Source: Byssochlamys sp. IMV 00236 (lineage: Eukaryota > Ascomycota > Eurotiomycetes > Eurotiales > Thermoascaceae). From it: 11,842 nucleotides of DNA. The notes below the pieces were generated by a model. It saw only the letters and a list, made by a program, of their open reading frames with translations, was not told the DNA's origin and made no database searches. Below are positions 1 to 8,842 of this stretch, one piece after another (position 1 is the stretch's first letter; each line of letters begins with the position of its first letter). The stretch covers positions 1-11,842 of the forward strand of contig MSJH02000102.1 of the NCBI GenBank assembly GCA_001931875.2, read 5' to 3'. A program made the position numbers and the translations under genes.

Positions 1-654
1 TTTTTTTAAAAAAAATGTCTAGTTTTGTGGTTCATCATGTACAACCCTTTAAACCCCTTTTCATTGTTCCTGTTCAGAGAGTTAAAGCGTGCGATAAGGG
101 ATCGACGTTAAAGAAGATCATAATTTACATCTGCCCCCTTGTACTCTCTTTGTTCTTTCCCCTTACTCCTCAAGTATTTATTTTCGATTGTGTCATTCAA
201 TATTTCTCTATACGCGTTAAGTCTTTTAGAGAAAAGTAAAACACATAAAGAAGTATAAAAGGGGTTGTATCCATGGGAATCCGTGTAAAATTTTGCACAT
301 GATAATTTGTGGCGACTATCGAAAGGATTTGTCTAAAATCAAAAAAGATAAAGTAAAGCCAATGTGAAAAAGAAACTTTTCAAACACTTGATCAAGACTG
401 CCTCGTTTCCATAGAAAAGTGAAAAAAATTAAAGTTGGACATGCGATATTTTCGGATCTGTTCCGGATCAATTTCTAAAGAAAGTCAACAGAAAGCTCTA
501 AATCTATTATAATAATAAAAAAAGAAGAAGACGGGTGGTGTCATCGTATGGAAAGAAGGATAAGGTGAAATTTGGGAAAATTGCTTTATTCAAAAGGCTG
601 GTTTATTTACCTTTTTTTTTTTTTACCTATTTTTCGAAATAGTAATAATTTTAG
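1..654. other. AT-rich non-coding stretch at the left edge
   Basis: I see no gene I can support here. The stretch is AT-rich with short homopolymers, including a T13 run at 612-624 followed by an acceptor-like TTTTAG at 649-654. A 74-codon open frame at 15-239 begins next to the T/A-rich edge, is rich in Phe, Ile and Leu, and shows no recognisable domain, so I do not call it a gene. The window edge itself is a T7A9 low-complexity stretch, which fits a contig break. Confidence 0.5.
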
Positions 655-1300
655 ATGGCCAACGCAAAGAGTTTCTGCTTTAATCCAGCTGTTCAAATTC
701 AATAGTCAACTTCATTAGAATGCAAGAAGAACTTCTTCTTTTTGGACGGAGCTGATCGTGACATGATAGAAAGCCAGCTTCTTTATTGAAGAGATCAGCA
801 GAGTCTTTTCTGTTTCAACGCTGGAGAGGATGACCATTTTATACTCCTGTTTACTGAATACTTATTTTTACTAGAATGTTGTTGGAGCTCCTGGTTTATC
901 TGAAAATGATAGAGGAATCTTTGATTGTGAGGATTATAGAAAAGGATACAATGAGAGACCAGAAGGATCAAGAAACTGTTGCTCTAATTAAGAGATGATA
1001 AGCATTAAACAATAGGAAGATGAAGATGCAAGTCATGGTGTAGCGATGATGACGCGTTTTCAGGAACAACGCAGAACTTTCTTTGATAAGGAAAATGTTC
1101 CGGATGATTCATTAAGCTGTAATTACATCAGTGACTACTATAGAGTCGATACCAATGTTCATACATACAAGGCTAACAGTAACTGAGTTACGTTAAATAT
1201 GAACCACATAGTCTCAAGAAATCCCAAGAAGAGCATGTCGATAAAGATGAAAAAGCTAAAGGACAAATTTTTATCTCGATATACGTATCATCAGTATTAA
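655..1300 (+). pseudogene. Possible decayed coding sequence, unidentified
   Basis: Two adjoining frames read like worn protein-coding sequence. The first starts at ATG 655, just after an acceptor-like TTTTAG, and runs to TGA 901-903 with internal stops at 703 (TAG) and 787 (TGA). It encodes stretches such as KKNFFFLDGADRDMIESQLL. A +1 step leads to a second frame from 875 to TAA 1298-1300, which has only three internal stops (989, 1013 and 1184) in 142 codons, fewer than expected in DNA this AT-rich. That frame contains an acidic segment and a Lys-rich segment (KNPKK-like and IKMKKLKDKF). I do not recognise the family. It could be an old gene, a transposon ORF fragment or chance. A leftward extension by splicing is possible but not demonstrable. 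Confidence 0.27.
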
Positions 1301-1790
1301 CAGGCGTCTCGTGATGAGACAAGTGTAGCTATATGTTTAATTGGCATACCCTTTTGGGGATGAAGGATGGATTTGATTGTCTCAATAAATGCTATGAAAT
1401 GATCACTTCCACCTCTTTTCTGGGTACTTGTATGAAGTCTGCTACAGTACATCCTTCTTTTCTTTAAATCAAATCGTTCTGTTTGATGCAATCTATTGTC
1501 GCATAACTTCTAAAAGTGAAATTTACAGAATGGCTACAATACTCCTTTGTCAAATCTCGTACTTTCAGCCTTGGACCATTCTAAGTGAAATAAGAGCAAA
1601 TTATAATATAATAAAGATTAAGATTATTCCCAGTTTATCAAGAGGAAGGCTAAGATTATATCCATGCAAATACTGCTTCCCCACGGCAATAGATTAATGC
1701 AACACGCACTCTAAGCATTGCGTATATTCCTATTCAGTCACGTAAGCGGTTACTTAAATCCGCATAAACAAATTCGCATATGGATTAACC
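1301..1790. other. Intergenic stretch upstream of CAND1
   Basis: No supportable gene. An 89-codon open frame at 1428-1697 (+) and a 64-codon frame at 1297-1491 (-) overlap each other, and neither shows a known domain or a good start context. The plus frame could be a further piece of the worn sequence at 655-1300, since it follows in the same direction, but nothing in its residues proves it. A TCACGTAA box at 1738-1745 resembles a bZIP-type site and lies 107 bp before the CAND1 start codon; that assignment is only suggestive. Confidence 0.4.
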
Positions 1791-1851
1791 TTTTTTTTTT
1801 TTTGCTCTTTTTCCTCATTTTTCTCATTTTCTTCATTTAAAACAAGAGAAA
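1791..1851 (+). promoter_or_regulatory. Pyrimidine-rich leader of CAND1
   Basis: A T13 run (1791-1803) is followed by repeated CTCTTTTTCC / CATTTTTCTCATTTTC blocks up to about 1835, then TTTAAAACAAGAGAAA directly before the ATG at 1852. Tracts of this kind next to the transcription start are common in fungal promoters that lack a clear TATA box. The A-rich bases just before the ATG are a favourable start context. The start site of transcription itself cannot be placed. Confidence 0.5.
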
Positions 1852-2464
1852 ATGTCGACAACAGGCACAAACGCGTACATCGTGACCAATCTATTGGAAA
1901 AGGTTCAATTATGCACTACATTCAGACATTGTTATATTGACATAATCTTCAAAACAGATGAATAACCAAGACAGGGACTTTCGTTATATGGCCTTAAACG
2001 ACCTAATGAACGAACTTCAAAAAGATACTTTCATTTTAGAATCCTCCATCGAGAGCAAGGTTGTCAAAGGTGTTCTTCAGCTTCTAAATGATAAAAATAG
2101 TGAAGTTCAAAATTTGGCTGTCAAATGGTATTTTAGAGTAGAGAGCATTACAAAGTGACTTAACTTGTTGAATTACTTTTAGTTTGGGTCCTTTAGTAAA
2201 GCAAATCAGAGAAGAACAATTGTTTGAACTGATTGACCGTCTTGACGAATATACAACTCAAACTGCCAGTGAGGAATTGCGCGGGATTGCAAGCGTGAGT
2301 AAGTATTATTCCCCCCGTTTAAGCTTGGCCTTTTTTAATACTTTGTAATATGCATAGGCTTGAAAACAGTTATTGCCGAAATCAACCAACATCAAGGGGG
2401 TAGAGTCTGTGCTCGTATAATTCCAAAGCTGCTGCGTAATATTCAAAGTGTAACTATCAAGCAA

Positions 2465-2518
<54 letters not shown>

Positions 2519-5500
2519 AGAGGAGTTGGTTAAATCTTACAATATCAACTTAGGAAAATGCCACTTATGAAATGGAAATGGATACACTCGATATTCTAGC
2601 AGAGATATTGACTCGATTTGGCACACAGATATCCTTAGAAAACCAAGCAGAGATTCAAAATGCTCTTTTGTTTTCACTCAACCATCAACGTCCTGCTATT
2701 AGGAAGAGAGCTACAGTTGCTATAGGTTATCTTGTTATCCATACAAATGATTCTCTATTTCATCAACTGGTCACTTATCTTTTGGAAGGTTTGCAGTCTA
2801 ATACTCAAGCAGGTGACAAGCAGAGAACATTTGTTCAATGCGCGGGAGTTTTAAGGTAAAGAATAAGAGAAAGAAAAGAGAATTATGAATTCATTGTTCT
2901 TTATAAGTCGTTACAGCGCAGTGCGTCTTGGAAAGCAATTGAATGCATTTGTTCCCATCATCATTGCATGTACAAAAAAATCTGACGATGATGATGAATT
3001 ACGCGAAATTTGTCTGCAAGCTCTCGAGTCCTTTGTTTACAGGTGTCCTACTGAAGCATCTCCCTTTGTCAATGAGATAATTCAGCTTGCTTTAGAATAC
3101 ATCAAGTACGATCCCAATTTTGCTGGTGGTGACGATGATGAGGATGAGTTTGAGGTAAACATGATTGATATACAAATATGGTTATGCTAATGTTCATGTA
3201 GGCTGAAGACGAGGACATGGATGCGGATGAGGATGACGAATTCGACGATATAGCGTAAATATCATGGGTCTATTGTTTAATAGTCCTTGAGGCTAATTGA
3301 TGAGTTTATATAGCGGTTATTCGGACGATGATGATGATATGTCTTGGAAGGTTCGCAGATCTTCTTCAAAGCTTTTATGTGCTATCATCGAGACAAGGTT
3401 GGACATGTTGCAACAGATGTATGAACTTGTTGCACCTGTATTGATCAGCAGATTTAAAGAAAGAGAAGATACTGTTCGAATCGATGTGCTTCAAACATTC
3501 ATCGCATTACTTCGCCAAACAAATGCTTCCGAAAAGAGTGGAGAAGGATACGAGACAGCTAACAAGGCAGGCTCCCTTAACCTTGATGGCATAAGCCTTT
3601 TACCAGTCAAGTGTGCAAGTAACGATACTACTGAGACGGACGAGTAAGTGAAAGTATATGCAACTTGTCTACATTCTAACCGATGAATTATAGGATAAAG
3701 AAAACCCTTAGCTTTCATGTACCAAAGTTATGTCGTGCACTGGCTAAACAGGCTGAATCCAAGTCTACTGAAACTCGCCAAGTATGCTTCCAGTTACTTC
3801 GAGAACTTGTCGTTGTCCTTCGTGGCGGTCTTGAAACTCAAATGGAACTTTTTATTCCCATCATTTCAAGCTCTCTTTCTAGCACTTTAACAGATCAGCA
3901 TCAAATGGCTTCCTCCTCCAACATCAAGATCGAGGCTCTATCTTTCTTGGGCGTATTTTTCCGTAAACATGCACCTGAAGCAATTCATCTTTATTGTAGC
4001 AAGCTTTTCTCTTTGATTATGCAGTCTTTCGCCGATAAGTACTACAAGATTACGTCAGAAGCCTTTTTAGTTTGTATGGAATTCATTAAAGCTGTTCGAC
4101 CTATCTATTATATTCCTGAAAGCAAGCAGTACGATATTCGTGATATTGATCAAGACCATGTTCCTTTTATCAAGCAGATCTATGCTACTGTTTTGCAAGT
4201 ATTAGGTACTAGTGATGCTGATCAAGAGGTTAAGGAAAAGTCAATCGTGTGCCTTGGTGTGCTTTTGGTACAAGTAGGCGATATCCTTCAGTCAGAACAG
4301 CAAGAAGCCTTCAACGTGCTTTTAGAAAGATTAAGAAACGAAGTAACTCGTTTGATCAGCATAAGAACACTTGCTGTTATTGCACAAAGCCCTATCGTAG
4401 TTGGTGATGAATTCCAGAAATGCGTCGTTACAGCAGTAGATGAAGTTACACTTCTTTTAAGAAAGAACAACCGTAGCTTACGTATTGCCAGTTTGGAATG
4501 TCTGTGTGTTTTGATTAGCAGGTAAGCTCTTTGGAACCAGTCAATCAATGCGTTTATATACTAAACAAAGCTATTTTTATTTAGACATGGAGAATGTGTG
4601 CAAGAAAAGAGCTTAAGAAACTTATTGAATGAAGTTAGACCCTTAGTATCCGATACTGATCTTCACCTTCTTCCTCTCGCTTTAAAGACTGTAGAAGCCA
4701 TTCTTGCCAAGCATCCAGAATCCATCAACAATGTTAAAGCATATATTTTACCTACTCTATTCCAATTGATTCAATCACCGCTGCTTCAAGGCTCGTCACT
4801 TAATAGCTTATTAAACCTTCTCGCTGCGTTAGCTAAGGCCAGCCCTTCAGATTATCAATACTTTGTCAAGGGCCTTGTCGATCCTCTTTTGGCTGCGAAG
4901 AAGTCTAATGTACAAGCTGGTAGTGCCTCTGCTGTCACAAACAAGCAAGCTGCTTCAACAGTCGCTCAGTGCGTTGCTGTACTGGCCGCAAATACAAATG
5001 AGAGTAACCGTAATGAAACGATTACGAATTTCCAATCGTATATTCTTGTATGTATGAAATGACAAGGAATGATACAAAAAGGACTCATTATTTTATATAG
5101 GACCCTTCAGCAAATGAGTCTGTCAAGTATCTCAGCTTGTTAACCTTGGGTGAACTTGGACGCAGAATGTAAGTAGATAGATTCCAGTCTTTTTACTTTG
5201 TGATATTCATTGTAAATATTTAGAAACTTGAGCGAATTTAATAATATCGACCAACAAGTAATTGATTTGTTTGGTGCTCAATCAGAAGAAGTCAAGTTTG
5301 CCGCTGCATTTGCCTTGGGAAACATCTGTGTTGGCAATATTCCCAAGTATTTGCCAATGATTGTTAGCCAAATCAAGGATCAACCAAAGAAACGCTACTT
5401 GTTGCTTCATGCATTAAAGGAGGTGAGTATTAAATTCTCAATCGATCTTCCAATTGTCTAAAAGAGATCATTTTAGATTATTGCACGATACAGTGAGACT

Positions 5501-6701
5501 AGTATCTCCTTGAAAGACGATGCTGATCAAATCTGGGCTCTTTTGCTTGAAAACAGTCAAGCTGAGCAAGAGGAAGGCACACGTACTGTTGTTGCTGAAT
5601 GTCTTGGTAAACTAGCTTTATCTGAGCCCTCCAAATTTTTGCCCCAATTAGAAGTAAGTCATACTATATCAAATGAACTAAACTAATAGAGACATAAAGG
5701 AAAACATGTCTTCATCCTCTGTTCAACTTAGAGCAGCTGTCACTACTGCTGTCAAGTATGCTGTTGTTGATCCTTCTGTAGAATACACCCAGTACTTGAA
5801 ACCCATCATTTCAAAGTTTTTGCAGTTATTGGAGGATACAGATCTTGTAAGAATCTTGTATGATTGAAATCTTCAGCTCATTTTTTTATCTGTAGAACGT
5901 TCGTCGCTTAACGCTACTTACTATAAATTCTGCTGCTCTTCGCAAGCCTTATTTGATCAGGGATGTGCTTCCTAACCTTATCCCGCTATTGTTTCAAGAA
6001 ACTGTTGTGAGGGAGGAGCTTATTCATACGGTAGAGATGGGACCATTCAAGCACAAGGTGGACGATGGCTTAGAAATCAGAAAGGTTAGGCAAAGATAAA
6101 AAGTTACAGTGGTGTAGCTCTAATCCTTCTTTTTTTATTTATTTAGGCTGCTTATGAGTGTCTGTATACGTTGCTAAGCAACAGTTTGGATAAAATTGAT
6201 ACTCACAGTTTCCTTGAGCGTGTTACTGCTGGTTTAACTGATCAACACGATATCAGAATGTTGGCATACTTGATGCTTATTCGATTAAGCAAGGTTGCGC
6301 CAACTACTGTTATCCAAAGTAAGTCTTTATGATTATATAAAACAAGAGGTTTATAATACTTTGCTTAGAATTGGATGACCTTGTCGACCCACTGAAGGTA
6401 ACTCTTGATTTCAAGATGAGAAGCAACGCTGTGAAACAAGAAGTTGAAAAGAACCAAGAGTTGATACGCGCAGACCTTCGTTGCATTTATGCACTGTCTC
6501 CCCTCTGTGACGGAAGTAAGATGCTCACTTTCAACACTGTTAACACTCTGTTCTAACTTAACCCCCCTAGGTGTTTCTCCTCGGTTCTATCAGTTTATTA
6601 ATGAAGTAAAGACTGGGCCTCTTGCAACTGAATTCAGATCAATTGCAGATGAAGCCGAGAGTCGAGAATACCGAGTAAGCGATTATATGGACCTTTCATA
6701 A
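1852..6701 (+). CDS. CAND1: CAND1/TIP120, cullin-associated NEDD8-dissociated protein (18 exons)
   Basis: Exchange factor that binds un-neddylated cullin-RBX1 and swaps F-box or other substrate receptors. The exons I reconstruct are 1852-1902, 1958-2127, 2183-2298, 2358-2449, 2554-2855, 2917-3154, 3202-3254, 3314-3643, 3694-4521, 4585-5047, 5101-5168, 5224-5422, 5477-5653, 5700-5846, 5896-6084, 6147-6318, 6369-6515 and 6571-6701. They total 3873 nt, or 1290 residues, in one unbroken frame; human CAND1 has 1230. All introns are GT-AG. Diagnostic segments recalled from human CAND1 line up along the whole length: [18 protein letters not shown] near residues 14-32, an acidic loop at about 312-349 followed by MSWKVRR (350-356), [41 protein letters not shown], and [17 protein letters not shown] near 1125-1141 in the C-terminal TIP120 domain. 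The rest is all-helical HEAT repeat. A linker at about 409-451 is longer and less conserved than in human. No frameshift or missing segment is visible. Acts in cytosol and nucleus. Confidence 0.96.
1903..1957 (+). other. CAND1 intron 1 with weak GTTCAA donor
   Basis: This 55-nt intron is required to join NLLEK to [10 protein letters not shown], as in animal CAND1. Its donor GTTCAA lacks the usual purine at +3 and G at +5, whereas most donors in this gene are GTAAGT-, GTAAAN- or GTGAGT-like. The acceptor AAAACAG is ordinary. Retention would lead to a TAA at 1961-1963, and a second ATG lies right at the start of exon 2 (1958). Confidence 0.8.
2450..2553 (+). other. CAND1 intron 4, expanded by a poly(A) run
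   Basis: The donor GTAACT at 2450 and acceptor AACTTAG ending at 2553 join NIQS to [15 protein letters not shown], which matches the spacing of human CAND1 within one residue. The intron is 104 nt against 46-63 nt for the other sixteen. Removing the A51 run would leave 53 nt, the normal size. Confidence 0.82.
2466..2516 (+). repeat. Uninterrupted A51 homopolymer
   Basis: Fifty-one consecutive A on the sense strand, starting 16 nt after the donor of CAND1 intron 4 and ending 37 nt before its acceptor. There is no inserted body and no flanking duplication, so it looks like slippage of a short A run or an assembly artefact rather than a retroposon tail. Confidence 0.95.
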
Positions 6702-6705
6702 GTTG

Positions 6706-6711
6706 AATAAA
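6706..6711 (+). terminator. CAND1 polyadenylation signal
   Basis: AATAAA begins only 4 nt after the CAND1 stop codon, inside GAATAAAAAAAG. With the usual 10-30 nt to cleavage, the 3' UTR would be about 20-40 nt, which is very short. Other A-rich near-matches further down (for example ATTAAAA at about 6762) could be used instead. Confidence 0.5.
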
Positions 6712-6772
6712 AAAAGATGTGGGAGGATTGATCATGTATATTTTCAGATGAAAGCAAAAAGATTAAAATGTT

Positions 6773-6778
6773 TTTATT
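6773..6778 (-). terminator. Polyadenylation signal of the arrestin gene
   Basis: TTTATT on the plus strand is AATAAA on the minus strand, 73 nt beyond the arrestin stop codon. Cleavage 10-30 nt further would fall at about 6743-6763, just beyond the expected end of the opposing CAND1 transcript. Confidence 0.5.
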
Positions 6779-6850
6779 ATAAATGTAAAAAAGAGTTTGA
6801 TGAGAATGAATATGCTTCGAGATATGCAATGTAGATGAATATGAATGTTT

Positions 6851-8239
6851 TTACTTTTCTAGTTGTTTGTAAGGTGGAGGTGGAGGCAGTAAGATTAAGG
6901 ATTCTTGACTGACATTTCTACTGTTTGGATAAGATGATTCACAGCTGGAAGTACCACTGTTATGAAGAATGACGTCCCATTCCTTTCCGGTAAAGGTCGT
7001 GCTCTTCTTTTTGTACTCGACATAACAGGGGCAAATGAAAAATCCTGCTCTCTTCTTGAGCAAGTCTTCTTCATCCTCATGTTCCGATACAGGTGTATCC
7101 GTCAAAGCTTCTTGGTATGTGGGCAAAGTGACAAAGTCTTCCTTGAGACGGCAATCGAGGATGGTGATGGGTGTTTCAAGATGAATATGAGTTCTTTCAA
7201 GTTCGGGAGACTTGAACGATGATGATGACGAACTAGCTGTAGAAGGTACAGAAAGTTCTAAATCGATCTTTAAATGATGAAGGAAATTCATTTCTTTAAA
7301 ATAAGTGGTGTGATTCAGGGTCAAGCAGTTGGGGAGTGTGAATATGAATTTGTATTGGAATGGCGTTGAGCCCAAGGGTATGTGAGCATTTTTGCCGCTG
7401 AGTGCTCTTCGGATCTGTTGGGTTGGTATATCCAAGGATGGGGTCATGGTTTGTTGTAGTTGTTCAGAATCTGTCATGTCTGTGACTGAAACGAGCTGGA
7501 GCTTGAAGTCATGTAGTTCGGCCTTTCTTGCGCCATACTCTGGGACTTGATAGACTCTTCTTTCGGTCAGAACAATATCTATTGATTCCAGTTGAACATG
7601 CTTCATTTGTGTCAATAAGACAATAGAGATCGGGAACTGAGTGCCAGAAGAGACGATAGATTTTTCAATATAGAATGTAGCATCACAAGCCTCTGTTCGA
7701 CGTTCTGCAACAATGGATGTTGTTGGTAGAGCATGTGATGTAAGGGCATCATTAGAGGGTGCTAGTGTTCGTAAGAGAAGAACATTTCTGCGGCATCTCA
7801 AGTTGGGTGTACCAAATCCAGGTCGCTCTACTGTTGCACAGATGTAGTAATAGACTTGAGCCATTTCGTCTTCAATTGTTTCGACTATACTATTGGGTAT
7901 CAAGAATTCAAATGGCCATCGATTTAATCCAGCAGGGAGAGTCTGTTGATCCTCAGCCGGTCTGCTGTCAAGAATGATGTTTTGTTCTAATATTGTCTTT
8001 TCATGATATACTTTATTTCCTCTAGGACCTAATCCCTCTGGCCAGAGTATATTTGATTTACCAACGAGTTTAATTGTGACATGAGTTGCGGTCATTGGCT
8101 TTGACAATAACAATTCGACTTCTCCTCTCAAGACATGTGTTGTAGGTTCAGTAGGTGGACCTCTTAGCAAGACAACAGGTTCTGCTAGTACAATTGAGAG
8201 TTGTTTACTACCACTAAGAAATGGTACAGCTATTGGCAT
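6851..8239 (-). CDS. Alpha-arrestin (ART-type) ubiquitin-ligase adaptor
   Basis: A single-exon gene of 462 residues. Alpha-arrestins bind plasma-membrane transporters or receptors and bring a NEDD4/Rsp5-type HECT ligase to them, leading to endocytosis. The arrestin N domain spans about residues 13-160 (VVLLRGPPTEPTTHVLRGEV, then NRWPFEFLIP near 106-115 and YICATVERPGFG near 132-143). The arrestin C domain spans about 185-365, ending in a typical ETPITILDCR strand. Two PY motifs follow, LPTY at 372-375 and PPPY at 454-457 inside a five-proline run near the C-terminus; these are the expected WW-domain contacts. An acidic patch (SEHEDEEDLL, about 385-394) and a Ser-rich loop (about 331-345) may be regulatory. 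The start is supported because the arrestin fold begins within 15 residues of it and there is an in-frame clean boundary. The gene converges on CAND1 and runs codirectionally with the F-box gene. The exact ART subfamily and cargo cannot be told. I see no frameshift. Confidence 0.9.
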   Translation of the reverse strand: MPIAVPFLSGSKQLSIVLAEPVVLLRGPPTEPTTHVLRGEVELLLSKPMTATHVTIKLVGKSNILWPEGLGPRGNKVYHEKTILEQNIILDSRPAEDQQTLPAGLNRWPFEFLIPNSIVETIEDEMAQVYYYICATVERPGFGTPNLRCRRNVLLLRTLAPSNDALTSHALPTTSIVAERRTEACDATFYIEKSIVSSGTQFPISIVLLTQMKHVQLESIDIVLTERRVYQVPEYGARKAELHDFKLQLVSVTDMTDSEQLQQTMTPSLDIPTQQIRRALSGKNAHIPLGSTPFQYKFIFTLPNCLTLNHTTYFKEMNFLHHLKIDLELSVPSTASSSSSSFKSPELERTHIHLETPITILDCRLKEDFVTLPTYQEALTDTPVSEHEDEEDLLKKRAGFFICPCYVEYKKKSTTFTGKEWDVILHNSGTSSCESSYPNSRNVSQESLILLPPPPPYKQLEK

Positions 8240-8288
8240 TGTATAAAAATAAGCAATTTAAGAATAAAGAAAGGAAGAAAAAAAATTT
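8240..8288 (-). promoter_or_regulatory. Pyrimidine-rich leader of the arrestin gene
   Basis: Read on the minus strand, the bases before the ATG form a T/C-rich tract (purine-rich on the plus strand at 8261-8286), then an AT-rich stretch ending in TATAC and the start codon. This mirrors the leader of CAND1. No unambiguous TATA box can be placed. Confidence 0.35.
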
Positions 8289-8431
8289 ATTTCAGGGTTC
8301 AATATAAATTGACATGTTTTTAATTGTGAATCCGAAAATCGGAACAAGCCGTTATTATTTACTTTCCCAGTTTCTAAACCAGATTTAATAAAAAAAAAAA
8401 AAAGAAGAGAGAGTCAATTAAATAGAATATG

Positions 8432-8527
8432 GTGAGCATGCCTATTTTGTGTGTATTGCATAAACTCAATCCTGATGTAAGCATACTTGTGCAAGGACCC
8501 GCTACACAAAATCAGGCCTAGACTCAC
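8432..8527. repeat. Interrupted inverted repeat, about 96 bp
   Basis: The left arm (8432-8452) and right arm (8504-8527) pair in three blocks. GTGAG at 8432-8436 pairs with CTCAC at 8523-8527, GCCT at 8440-8443 pairs with AGGC at 8514-8517, and ATTTTGTGT at 8444-8452 pairs with ACACAAAAT at 8504-8512. That gives 18 bp with a small internal loop and one bulged C, enclosing a 51-nt loop. It could be a structured RNA, a MITE-like scrap or a regulatory cruciform. I see no clear target-site duplication. Confidence 0.6.
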
Positions 8528-8533
8528 TTCTTC

Positions 8534-8571
8534 ATTGGATGATGTTTTATTGAAAATTTATTGGATGATGT
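8534..8571 (+). repeat. 12-bp direct repeat ATTGGATGATGT
   Basis: Identical copies lie at 8534-8545 and 8560-8571, separated by 14 nt and starting 7 nt after the inverted repeat ends. The spacing of 26 nt from start to start is about two and a half helical turns. Function unknown. Confidence 0.75.
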
Positions 8572-8842
8572 GATAACTGTAATCAAAGTGGAGTGTAGAG
8601 ATCTTTCTTGTCCCAGAAGATCTCTTTTTTTATTATTAAAGTGCTCTAATGAACAATGAATGAAAGCATACGAAAAAGATATTCACTAATAATAGAAATT
8701 GGCCGACGTTCCAAACTATCCCGAGATTTCCAAGAGACAAAGCAGTGGTATGGCCGCTAGCTTTGCACGTGGAAAGCAATGATGTATTGATGATTGTCCA
8801 GCACTTAGGATGTAACAACTGTATTCGTATACAAAATAATTT

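Noticed and set aside
15..239. A 74-codon frame at the left edge.
   Set aside because: Low-complexity, hydrophobic-rich, no domain, no partner exon. Could be the end of something beyond the edge but cannot be supported.
2466..2516. A51 as the tail of a retroposon or processed pseudogene.
   Set aside because: No inserted body lies before it and no target-site duplication surrounds it. The flanking bases make a normal 53-nt intron.
3491..4548. Antisense open frames at 3491-3718 and 4288-4548 opposite CAND1 exons.
   Set aside because: They are mirror frames of well-conserved CAND1 coding sequence and show no domain of their own.
1958..6701. CAND1 looked like a row of broken genes or a frameshifted pseudogene because its open frames are short and change frame often.
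   Set aside because: Every break coincides with a GT-AG intron of 46-104 nt, and joining the exons gives 1290 residues that follow CAND1 from end to end.
6895..7977. Open frames at 6895-7080 (-), 6962-7222 (+) and 7759-7977 (+).
   Set aside because: They are shadows within the arrestin gene, whose protein has clear arrestin N and C domains.
8290..8310. GGGTTCAATATAAA as a tRNA B box.
   Set aside because: No matching A box, acceptor stem or T-stem can be drawn around it on either strand.
8471..8485. CTGATGTAA inside the inverted repeat as a snoRNA box C.
   Set aside because: No box D at a suitable distance with a terminal stem. The match is too short to mean anything.
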